Of a DNA stretch of 12,530 nt, positions 1-7,721 are shown piece by piece; position 1 is the first letter of the stretch; each line of letters opens with the position of its first letter. The stretch is taken from assembly GCA_031274565.1 (NCBI GenBank), contig JAISPY010000236.1:1-12530 (forward strand), given 5' to 3'. A model generated the notes under the pieces. The model did not search any database. It was not told the DNA's origin and saw only the letters and a program-made list of their open reading frames with translations. The position numbers were made by a program, and so were the translations under genes. The stretch comes from Treponema sp. GTDB lineage: Bacteria; Spirochaetota; Spirochaetia; Treponematales; Breznakiellaceae.

Positions 1-105
1 TGAGTGTTGAGTGTTGAGTGTTGAGTGTTGAGTGTTGAGTGTTGAGTGTTGAGTGTTGAGTGTTGAGTGTTGAGTGTTGAGTGTTGAGTGTTGAGTGTTG
101 AGTGT
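1..105. repeat. Heptanucleotide tandem repeat, 15 perfect copies, open at left edge
   Basis: Seen directly: the unit TGAGTGT (plus strand; ACACTCA on minus) is repeated 15 times without a single mismatch from the first base. It stops abruptly at 106, where TT replaces TG. The array continues past the window edge, so its true copy number is unknown. Seven is not a multiple of three, so each reading frame cycles through the same 21 bases. On the plus strand every frame meets TGA, while on the minus strand all three frames are open and read HSTLNTQ. Perfect identity over 15 units suggests recent expansion by slippage or recent homogenisation. It is not a CRISPR array, because there are no spacers. 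Confidence 0.98.
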
Positions 106-119
106 TTCATTTTATACAC
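1..119 (-). CDS. Putative 5' end of a repeat-led gene (partial, runs off window)
   Basis: A reading frame begins at GTG (119-117), with an in-frame ATG at 110-108. It reads MYKMK followed by uninterrupted HSTLNTQ heptapeptides to the window edge, 39 codons in all. An AAGGAG ribosome binding site (130-125) lies 5 bases before the GTG, which is ideal, and 14 bases before the ATG. Two strong promoter candidates point into it. No known family can be named, because only the repeat-encoded N-terminus is visible. The repeat is open in all three frames, so a change in unit number would shift the frame of whatever follows, as in phase-variable contingency genes. The alternative is a non-coding microsatellite in the leader of a gene further left, with the start and RBS arising by chance. 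The gene body is not visible, so confidence is low. Confidence 0.3.
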   Translation of the reverse strand, partial: MYKMKHSTLNTQHSTLNTQHSTLNTQHSTLNTQHSTLNT

Positions 120-138
120 AAATTCTCCTTTTTGTCAA
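111..138 (-). promoter_or_regulatory. Sigma70-like promoter P2, leftward into the heptamer array
   Basis: Seen: -35 TTGACA (138-133, perfect consensus), a 16-base spacer, and -10 TATAAA (116-111, 5 of 6). The predicted start falls at about 103-105, at the edge of the repeat array, so this transcript would begin within or at the repeats. It would lack the AAGGAG site at 125-130. The match to consensus is strong, but function is inferred. Confidence 0.5.
125..130 (-). promoter_or_regulatory. Ribosome binding site for the repeat-led frame
   Basis: AAGGAG on the minus strand matches the anti-Shine-Dalgarno core and ends 5 bases before the GTG at 119-117. This spacing favours the GTG over the ATG at 110, which would be 14 bases away. 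A transcript from the upstream promoter (-10 at 161-166) would carry this site. A transcript from the nearer promoter (-10 at 111-116) would start downstream of it and lack it. Confidence 0.45.
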
Positions 139-160
139 GGGGGTATCACCCATTTTTTGT

Positions 161-189
161 ATTTTATTTTACCTTTGGGCTTTTGTCAA
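161..189 (-). promoter_or_regulatory. Sigma70-like promoter P1, inside the 3' end of map
   Basis: Seen: -35 TTGACA (189-184, perfect) lies inside the last codons of map. It is followed by a 17-base spacer and -10 TAAAAT (166-161, 5 of 6) just after the map stop codon. The predicted start is near 154. The transcript would include a small hairpin (GGGT/ACCC arms, 141-151), then the AAGGAG site and the GTG start at 119. It would drive the gene left of map independently of the ATPase block. Confidence 0.5.
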
Positions 190-954
190 GTCAACCGTAA
201 TCGGTTCGGTTAAGACCTCCGTATGGTCTTTGAAAATTGCCACCGTGTGTTCCCAGTGCGCGGATAGCTGCCGATCCGCGGTAACCACGGTCCAGCCGTC
301 TTCCAGCATATCCACCTCCCCGGTACCCAGGTTGATCATGGGTTCTATGGCGATCACGAGTCCTCCCAGCATCCGAGGATTGGGTCCCCGGGGCTGATTG
401 GACACCTGGGGATCCTCATGCAGATCAAAGCCCACCCCGTGACCGCAGTACTGATGCACCACCCCATAACCCTGAGAGACCGCATGGCCATATACGGCAC
501 GGGCGATCTGCAGGAGCCGGTCTCCGGCCTTGGCCGCAGCGATGCCCTTATACAGACATTCCTGGGTAATGCGGTTAAGCTTATGGGCGGCTTCGCTTAC
601 TGGTCCTGCCTCAACCGTGACCGCTTGATCGCTGATGAAGCCCTCAAGCTCAATGCCGCAGTCTAAGGATACCAGGTCCCCTTTGGCGATCCGCCGTTTA
701 GAAGGAAGCCCATGGATGACCTCATGGTTTATGGAAATGCAGAGCGCCGCAGGAAAGGGATTTTCCTTGGGACCATACCCTAAAAAAGCAGGTTTCCCGC
801 CGGCCTTCTTGATCCAGTTCCGGGTCCATTTTTCCAAGTCCATGGTTTCAACCCCTGGGGTAACCAGAGGAACCAATTCCCGGTACATGGCGGAAAGCAT
901 ACGGCAGGAAGTACGGATCCCTGCGATCTGGTTCTCGTTCTTTAAGCGAATCAT
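169..954 (-). CDS. map: Methionine aminopeptidase, type I
   Basis: This enzyme removes the N-terminal methionine from nascent proteins in the cytosol, using a two-metal centre. All five metal ligands of the family are visible, numbered from the chosen start: D98 and D109 (LDCG...SDQ), H172 (CGHGVG), E204 (AIEPM) and E235 (WEHT). The substrate-contacting H81 (HGLP) is also present. I chose the ATG at 954 (261 aa, usual for type I) because the protein then begins MIRLKN, as family members do, and AGGA lies 5 bases upstream. An in-frame ATG at 1026 would add 24 unconserved residues and has a poorer RBS. The gene follows a probable terminator and has no clear promoter of its own. No terminator is seen after it, so it may read into the gene to the left. 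Confidence 0.97.
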   Translation of the reverse strand: MIRLKNENQIAGIRTSCRMLSAMYRELVPLVTPGVETMDLEKWTRNWIKKAGGKPAFLGYGPKENPFPAALCISINHEVIHGLPSKRRIAKGDLVSLDCGIELEGFISDQAVTVEAGPVSEAAHKLNRITQECLYKGIAAAKAGDRLLQIARAVYGHAVSQGYGVVHQYCGHGVGFDLHEDPQVSNQPRGPNPRMLGGLVIAIEPMINLGTGEVDMLEDGWTVVTADRQLSAHWEHTVAIFKDHTEVLTEPITVDLTKAQR

Positions 955-1038
955 GGCGTTCCTGCTTTGCACATCTTGTTCACTGCTCCCCCTTATATAA
1001 CTATCCAGATGGGTCAGCGCGCCCATCAGATCTTTTTT

Positions 1039-1070
1039 AAAGAAGAAAACCGCCCGAGTATACCAAGCGG
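1039..1070 (-). terminator. Probable intrinsic terminator after the J-domain gene
   Basis: On the minus strand CCGCTTG (1070-1064) pairs with CGGGCGG (1056-1050), giving 7 pairs of which two are G-U, around a 7-base loop. A U-rich tail TTTTCTTCTTT (1049-1039) follows. It lies about 40 bases after the J-domain stop codon and 85 bases before the map start. It probably closes the secG-ATPase-J-domain transcript, perhaps incompletely given the wobble pairs and interrupted U tract. Confidence 0.6.
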
Positions 1071-1110
1071 CTGCTCTAGCTGATTCTCGTTCCCTTTTCC
1101 CGATGAAACC

Positions 1111-1887
1111 CTACACGTTGAGTTTCCGCCGGAGCTGCACCACATTGGGCAAAGCCGGATCCCGCTTCAGAGCCTCCCGGAATACCCTTCGGGCTGCGGT
1201 AATATCCCCCAACTGCACCAGGGTTTCCGCTAGGGAACGCATCCACCGGGCCTCATCACGGGAGGAAAAGCCCAGTTCCAACAGCGTTTCCATACATACC
1301 ACATAGGTTTCTTCATCCACCGAGGCTTTAAGCCGTAGCCGGACCAGCTCTTTCAAGAAGCCCTCGATGTCGCTCATGAAATGCCGGAAATAGGGCTTCC
1401 GCCGTTCTTCCCGAACCAGATTCACCAGGAGCACAAAGGCTTCATAATAGCACTGCCGCTTCTCCAGTTCCTCCGCCAGGATAAAGGTACAGTCCATCCA
1501 GTCTTCCCGGTTCAGGTATTGCTCCATGGGGAAGCCCAAGCCTCCCTGGGTTCTCCACACCGCGAGGGCGCGCTCCTCGTCCAAGTGCAGGAGGTCAAAA
1601 AAAACCAGCTTTGCCTGACTCGCCGGATCATCCTCTTGGGACTCCAGGAAGCTCCGGTAATCAAATTCAACCCGCTGTACCCGGCGGCTGTAGACCCGGT
1701 CGTATTCGTAACGCCGCTCTTGATCCGAGAGCACCTCGTAGGCGGAGAGGAGCTTCCGCATTTTCCCTTCCCCGGATTTTCCCGCAATATCCGGATGCAG
1801 CCGTTTTGCCTGCTCACGAAAGGCCCGTTTGATCTCTTGAGCGGAAGAATTTTGATCTATCCCCAGCAGACTGTAGTAGTTTTCCAC
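1111..1887 (-). CDS. J-domain (DnaJ-like) co-chaperone with TPR-like C-terminus
   Basis: This 258-aa protein starts with a J domain (about residues 3-66) carrying the essential HPD triad at 31-33, so it should stimulate the ATPase of a DnaK/Hsp70 partner. It lacks the Gly/Phe linker and the zinc-finger domain of true DnaJ, so it is a class III J-protein rather than DnaJ itself. The middle (about 90-200) is charged and helical. The last 45 residues (LAETLVQLGDITAARRVFREALKRDPALP) look like a TPR repeat, suggesting the client or partner site. The start is GTG: an in-frame TAA lies two codons upstream and the J domain needs this start. The AAAGG directly abuts the GTG, which is unusually close, so coupling to the upstream gene (stop 15 bases away) is likely. 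The client is unknown; position suggests ATPase or membrane assembly, but that is inference. Confidence 0.85.
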   Translation of the reverse strand: MENYYSLLGIDQNSSAQEIKRAFREQAKRLHPDIAGKSGEGKMRKLLSAYEVLSDQERRYEYDRVYSRRVQRVEFDYRSFLESQEDDPASQAKLVFFDLLHLDEERALAVWRTQGGLGFPMEQYLNREDWMDCTFILAEELEKRQCYYEAFVLLVNLVREERRKPYFRHFMSDIEGFLKELVRLRLKASVDEETYVVCMETLLELGFSSRDEARWMRSLAETLVQLGDITAARRVFREALKRDPALPNVVQLRRKLNV

Positions 1888-1902
1888 CCTTTACCGTACC
1901 CA

Positions 1903-2310
1903 TCATGCCCCGATTCGTTTTCCCAGGGATTCCGCCTGAGGCGCGTTGAGGATGATCTCACTCCAATTAACCAACATACCCTCTTTTTCCATGGCCCGCA
2001 TCAGGTTTCCCAGGGCCTTGGTGGTAAAGGGTCCGGTCTTTTTAAGAAACGCCGCCCCTTTTATGCCGATGAGTCCGCTCCCTGCGGACAGCATCTTAGG
2101 CAGTGCATCGGGCATCTTTCCGCCGAAGAGCGAGACCGCTTCGGCGCTCACCGCGATATATTTATAGGCTGGAAGCCGGATCCCATTTTCGGTCCATGCG
2201 TCCAGGATATCGACCTGATGCCCCATGGATGCCATGCCCTTTGCCAAGGCGTTCACATAGTCAGGAATGCTTCCAGGCTGCGCCGGAGCGCTGATCACCG
2301 CTATTCTCAT
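1903..2310 (-). CDS. Small flavodoxin-fold protein, function unknown
   Basis: This 135-aa protein has a flavodoxin-like pattern. A first strand (IAVISA, 3-8) is followed by a loop and helix (PGSIPDYVNALAKGM) where flavodoxins bind FMN phosphate. A second block (YIAVSAEAVSLFGGKMPDAL, about 51-70) resembles the flavodoxin segment that contacts the isoalloxazine ring. A third strand (GLIGIKGAAF) and a closing GKRIGA, typical of the last flavodoxin helix, follow. The phosphate loop is not the classic T/S-x-T-G-x-T, so FMN binding is uncertain. The length is near a short flavodoxin. The ATG has a good AGAGGGG site just upstream. It lies between uspA (53-base gap) and the J-domain gene (15-base gap) and is probably co-transcribed with both. 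No specific redox partner or function can be assigned. Confidence 0.75.
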   Translation of the reverse strand: MRIAVISAPAQPGSIPDYVNALAKGMASMGHQVDILDAWTENGIRLPAYKYIAVSAEAVSLFGGKMPDALPKMLSAGSGLIGIKGAAFLKKTGPFTTKALGNLMRAMEKEGMLVNWSEIILNAPQAESLGKRIGA

Positions 2311-2363
2311 AATCCCCTCTGTATCCCCCTATCCCCGCTATGCGCTTATTACGGTTATCCCCT

Positions 2364-2849
2364 TTAGGCATGTTTAAAAATGTAGTCAATGTTCGGTTCC
2401 TTGACCAGCAGCACCGAACATTTGGCGTTGAGCATGATTTCCCGGTGGGCGTGGGAGATGATGTCCCGGGGATTGCGGTCCTTCTCAAGGCCGCCTAAGA
2501 TGATCATATCCGCCTTCTTCTCCTCCGCTGCAGTGATAATTTCCGTATAGACTGCACCCCGGCGGATCTCCCGTTCTATCTTAACGCCCTTGGTCCGGGC
2601 CAGTTCTTCTACAAAGGCAAGATACCGTTCCCCGTTCATCTCCAGGCTCTTTTCATATTCCTGACTCTCCTCTTGGATAAAGAGCTTACTCAGGGTTAAT
2701 TGCCGTATGGTCGCAATATCCACCACATACACTGCCGTCAGCCTGCACCGGTAGAGCTTGGCCATGACAATCGCGTACTTCGCGGCCAAGATAGAAGCGT
2801 CGGAACCGGTAATCGCGACAACCATATTGGAAAAGAGGGGCTTCATCAT
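2364..2849 (-). CDS. UspA-family universal stress protein, probably not ATP-binding
   Basis: This 161-aa single-domain Usp protein shows the family ends. The N-terminal strand and helix (VVAITGSDASILAAKYAIVMAK) are followed by the strand LTAVYVVD, and the C-terminal block reads ADMIILGG...SVLLVKEP. In ATP-binding Usp proteins the C-terminal loop reads G-2x-G-9x-G(S/T). Here the first glycines (119-120) are present, but the second part is SHAHREIM (132-139) without G(S/T), so ATP binding is doubtful. It overlaps the ATPase D gene by 4 bases (ATGA), so the two are probably translated together and the protein may act with the ATPase. Two adjacent ATGs (2849 and 2846) are possible starts; AAGGA spacing slightly favours the second. 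A regulatory or assembly role is inference. Confidence 0.88.
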   Translation of the reverse strand: MMKPLFSNMVVAITGSDASILAAKYAIVMAKLYRCRLTAVYVVDIATIRQLTLSKLFIQEESQEYEKSLEMNGERYLAFVEELARTKGVKIEREIRRGAVYTEIITAAEEKKADMIILGGLEKDRNPRDIISHAHREIMLNAKCSVLLVKEPNIDYIFKHA

Positions 2850-3469
2850 TCCTTGCCGGCCTTCCTTTTTAACAGCTTACTGGTAAAGAACGCATCCCGG
2901 TCACGCTCTTCCAGCGCGGATTCAATATACATTTTGGTTTCCTCTGCGGTGGGGATCACCATCTTTTCCAAGGCATTCACCCGCCGCTGGGTCTTGCGGA
3001 CTTCCCGGGCAAGCCGCCATGCAATGGTGCGTACCGCCGCTAGTTCGGTCAAAATCTTCAACATCTTAAAGAATTCTAATACGGTTTCATCACATTCCGC
3101 AAATGAATTAGCAGGATCGTATTTCAACGCTGCCGCAGGGATATCGAATTCCAGCCCTGGCAGGGTCATCCCCGCAGCAGTTACCTTTTTCTCCCGCAGG
3201 TCAAACTGATAGCGGATGTTCCGGGAAAGCCGGTCCGCCCGTTCCCGGCCCACCACGATGAGCATCCGTTTTAAAGCCGGATAGGCTGCCGCAACCTGGG
3301 CATCTAGATCCCGTTCCAAGAGCTTTACCTGCTCGATCCGCTGCATCAGCTCCATCACCAGGATTTCCCGTTTCTGTTCCAGCAGTTCATACCCTTCCGT
3401 CGCGGTCGTCAGCCGCTCCTTGACCCTGATGAGGTTGCTCTTCGTGGGAGCAATGGATTCTCGCGCCAT
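2846..3469 (-). CDS. atpD: V/A-type ATPase subunit D (central rotor shaft)
   Basis: Subunit D forms the coiled-coil shaft that rotates inside the A3B3 head and carries torque to the C subunit and K ring. The 207-aa length is typical. The N-terminus (PTKSNLIRVKERLTTATEGY, about 8-27) followed by KR and heptad-rich helices is the family signature. The C-terminal helix (about 145-195, LAAVRTIAWRLAREVRKTQRRVNALE) pairs with it. The product ends in a basic tail (KLLKRKAGKE). Its start lies 3 bases after the subunit B stop, with GGGAGG 11 bases upstream inside the B gene. Its stop overlaps the uspA start. It is cytoplasmic, part of the V1/A1 sector. Confidence 0.97.
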   Translation of the reverse strand: MARESIAPTKSNLIRVKERLTTATEGYELLEQKREILVMELMQRIEQVKLLERDLDAQVAAAYPALKRMLIVVGRERADRLSRNIRYQFDLREKKVTAAGMTLPGLEFDIPAAALKYDPANSFAECDETVLEFFKMLKILTELAAVRTIAWRLAREVRKTQRRVNALEKMVIPTAEETKMYIESALEERDRDAFFTSKLLKRKAGKE

Positions 3470-3472
3470 GGC

Positions 3473-4890
<1,418 letters not shown>

Positions 4891-4894
<4 letters not shown>

Positions 4895-6702
4895 AGCGCC
4901 CCCCTTGTACGGTAGGTCCGTTCCAGTTCTTCCAAGGCTCCCCGCAGATGTCCTTCAAATTCCCCGAAACCCTGGGGATCGTCGTTTTTTATTTCACTCT
5001 TGAGCCGGGAAAGCTGTTCCCGCAGGAAAAACATCCCCTTACTTCCCTTGAGTGCGGTGATCTTGATAAGTGGCGCGCCCAGCTTGATGCATCTTTGCGC
5101 ACGCTCGTGGAATTCCATGATGAGCTCCAAGAGCCGCACCTGCTTACTCGGAACGCAGTACATATCCACCGGATCAAAAGAATTCTGCTGTAAGAAACCA
5201 TCCTTGATGATCTCCGCGGTCAGGAGGATGAGCCGCTGATCATCGGGCAAGGCGTCAGGCCCAATCAGGCGGACGATCTCAGCGAGCCGTTGCTCTTTCT
5301 TGAGGAGGTCCAGAGCTTGCTGCCTAACCTGCGGCCAAGCAGGATTCACCCGTTCCCACCAGGGTTTCACCTCCTCCGCATACTCGGAATAACTGTCGAG
5401 CCAACTGATCGCCGGGTAATGCCGGGCATTGGCCAAGTCCCGGTCCAAGGCCCAGAAACAACGGATAAAGCGCTTGGTGTGCTGAGTTACCGGCTCGGAA
5501 AAATCCCCCCCTGGAGGCGATACCGCACCGATGATGGAAACCGAACCCTCCGCGCCGGAAAGGGTACGGACCCGGCCTGCCCGCTCGTAGAATTCTGCAA
5601 GCCGCGTGGGAAGATACGCGGGAAAGCCCTCTTCTGCGGGCATTTCTTCCATACGACCGGACAGTTCCCGCAGGGCCTCAGCCCAGCGACTGGTGGAATC
5701 CGCCATGATCGCCACATGGTAGCCCATATCCCGGTAGAATTCCGCCAGGGTTACCCCGGTATAGATCGAAACTTCCCGGGCAGCTACGGGCATGTTAGAG
5801 GTATTCGCAATGAGGATGGTTCGTTCCATGAGGGATCGGCCGGTTTGGGGATCGATGAGATGGGGGAACTCGGTGAGCACATCGGTCATCTCGTTCCCCC
5901 GCTCCCCGCAGCCGATGTAGATGATCACATCCGCGTCGCACCACTTGGCAATGGCATGCTGGGTCATGGTTTTGCCCGTACCAAAGCCCCCGGGAATGGC
6001 CGCGGTTCCGCCCTTGGATAGGGGGAAAAACACGTCGATCACCCGTTCCCCGGTAACCAGTGGCTCATCCGGCGCAAGCCGTTTCCCATTGGGCCGGGGA
6101 GTCCGCACAGGCCACCAGTGGGCCAAGGGTATCTCCTCTCCCTGAGCAGTCCGTCCTATCACCGCGTCACAGGTATATTCCCCCTCCGGGACCAGCTCCA
6201 TGAGGGTTCCTCCCTGAAAATTGGGGGGAACCATGATCTTGCACTGGATCCGTGCGGTTTCTTGTACCGTACCCAAGACCGCGCCCGGACGAACCTCGGG
6301 CAGTGCTCCGCGAGCGATCTGTTCCGCCAGTCCCGGATCCGGGGTAAACCTCCACAACCGGGAAGCGTCTAGCGGCTCCCCGCGGGCGCCGGGGTCCATG
6401 AAGGCTCCGGACTGTTTGAAAAGGAATTCCAGAGGCCGCTGGATCCCGTCATAGATCGTACCGATGAGTCCTGGTCCCAGGCGTACCGAGAGGGGCCTGC
6501 CCGTGGAGGATGCAGCCGCGCCGATCCGCATCCCCGTATCATCCTCATAGACCTGGATCACCGCTTCAGTTCCTTCCAGGCGCACCACTTCCCCGATGAT
6601 ACGCTTTTCCCCCACTTCTACCACATCAAACAGTCCGGCCCCGCTCAACCCCGCAACCCTGATGATGGGACCCGCGATACGCTGTACCCGGCCTTCGATC
6701 AT
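4891..6702 (-). CDS. atpA: V/A-type ATPase catalytic subunit A
   Basis: Subunit A hydrolyses or makes ATP in the peripheral head. The 603-aa length is typical and includes the bulge domain (about 115-190) that separates V/A-type A from F-type beta. The Walker A is GGFGTGKT at 238-245, a mild variant of the common G(P/A)FGxGKT. The catalytic glutamate sits in GERGNE (E267). The signature SRWAEALRELSGRMEEMPAEEG is at about 338-359, followed by LAEFYERAGR. It begins MIEGRVQRIAGP, the usual A start. The ATG overlaps the E-gene stop (ATGA), with GAGGGAG immediately upstream. Direction (proton/sodium-driven synthesis or ATP-driven pumping) cannot be told from sequence. Confidence 0.99.
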
Positions 6703-7343
6703 AGCGCTCCCTCGGGCATGATCGCCGCTGGTCCCAAGAGCGCCTCCACCAGTTCCGCCCGCTTATCCTGCAAGAGGGTTTTCCCCAGCTCGGTAATAGA
6801 AGCGGTAATCCGTACCAGCGGAGCATCCGCCTCCACCCAGGGGAAGCGCGCCTCCCGCCCGGTGCCTGCGGCAGCCTTCTCCTGGGTCCAGGTTCCCGGC
6901 GGAAAACTGGCGGTAAGCAGCCCTGCAGCCTCCTCGTCGCTTAGCCCCCCGCATTGCACCCTGAACCCGGAAACCGGTTCCCCGGCTTCCCGGACTTCCG
7001 CTTCCAGCCGCTGTAGCTCTCCGGTCAACAGGGAAAGCAGGGTCTCCCGGGGAAGCCCGTGGAAATAGGCATCCATAGCCTCCCCCAGCAAGCCCTCGAT
7101 TTTTTCCACCCGAATCCGCCGCTTATCCAGGATAAGCCGGGCCCGGATCTCCTGCTTTGTTTTTTCGAAGTCCTCCGCATAGTTCTGCCTGAGCCCCGCG
7201 ATGGCGGCGTCGGTTTTCCGCTCCCAGGCGGCGTCCCCCGCTTTCACCGCCTCATCCGCAGACTTGAGGATGCGATATGCCTTTTTCCGGGCGTCCTCCA
7301 GGATCTCCCGGTCTAATAGTTCAGTGGATTGCAATTCTTCCAT
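6699..7343 (-). CDS. atpE: V/A-type ATPase subunit E (peripheral stalk)
   Basis: Subunit E pairs with the H/G subunit to form the stator stalk that holds the head against rotation. The 214-aa protein has a long charged N-terminal coiled coil (about 8-90, rich in K, R, E, A) and a compact C-terminal domain (about 100-200) ending TELGKTLLQDKRAELVEALLG, as in E subunits that cap the head. Sequence identity in this family is low, so the call rests on this architecture plus its position directly before A. Its stop overlaps the A start. It starts 24 bases after the F stop, with AGGA 9 bases upstream. Confidence 0.9.
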   Translation of the reverse strand: MEELQSTELLDREILEDARKKAYRILKSADEAVKAGDAAWERKTDAAIAGLRQNYAEDFEKTKQEIRARLILDKRRIRVEKIEGLLGEAMDAYFHGLPRETLLSLLTGELQRLEAEVREAGEPVSGFRVQCGGLSDEEAAGLLTASFPPGTWTQEKAAAGTGREARFPWVEADAPLVRITASITELGKTLLQDKRAELVEALLGPAAIMPEGAL

Positions 7344-7367
7344 ACCTATCTGTCCTGCTCTCGTTGG

Positions 7368-7718
7368 TTATACATGAATTCCGATGGCCTCCCGGATGGA
7401 TTCCACCAGGGTCTTCCGTCCGGGCAGTTTACCCATCATACCGGGAACCTCCACCACCAGGGGGTACTGATCCGATAATTGCCATTGGACCAGGATATCC
7501 CCCAGCCAGTCGGCTACTTCCTCGGTGACGATCAAGATATGGCAATGCTCAATTTTTTCCATTTGCCCTAAACCCGCCCCGGCGATTTCAGTACCCTGCC
7601 GGGTGATCCCCCTGAACGCGGCCAAAGCCCCCTCAGCATTGACCACCACCTGGCCGTGTATCCCAATAAAGCGGAACGCGGTCACCAATTCCGGGTCACC
7701 GATAAAAAAAAATTCCAC
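7368..7718 (-). CDS. atpF: V/A-type ATPase subunit F (central stalk)
   Basis: Subunit F is a small Rossmann-like protein that binds the D shaft and can modulate ATP hydrolysis. The 116-aa length fits. Family features are FIGDPELVTAFRFIGI (4-19), where a GD and F.L.G pattern is diagnostic, and the later HILIVTEEVAD and PLVVEVPG strands. The start is GTG, 3 bases after the K stop. No good Shine-Dalgarno is seen, so translation probably depends on ribosomes leaving K. Codons 3-5 are TTT TTT TTT, a run of nine T (7712-7704) right after the start, which is a possible slippage site. Confidence 0.94.
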   Translation of the reverse strand: MEFFFIGDPELVTAFRFIGIHGQVVVNAEGALAAFRGITRQGTEIAGAGLGQMEKIEHCHILIVTEEVADWLGDILVQWQLSDQYPLVVEVPGMMGKLPGRKTLVESIREAIGIHV

Positions 7719-7721
7719 GCG

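Noticed and set aside
1..105. CRISPR array
   Set aside because: The 7-base units are contiguous with no spacers, so this is a simple tandem repeat.
140..158. Plus-strand terminator (GGGT/ACCC hairpin followed by ATTTTTT)
   Set aside because: The stem is only 4 pairs with a 3-base loop, and there is no plus-strand gene visible for it to end.
955..1026. Longer map start at 1026
   Set aside because: The RBS is poor and the extra 24 residues do not resemble type I enzymes, while the ATG at 954 has AGGA at good spacing.
1381..2367. Plus-strand open frame of 328 codons
   Set aside because: It is antisense to the J-domain and flavodoxin-like genes, both of which have clear domain signatures. Its translation has no recognisable domain and is rich in Pro, His and Arg, as shadow frames in GC-rich DNA are.
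5290..6021. Plus-strand open frame of 243 codons
   Set aside because: It lies opposite the most conserved part of ATPase subunit A (P-loop and signature). The product has shadow-like composition and no family features.
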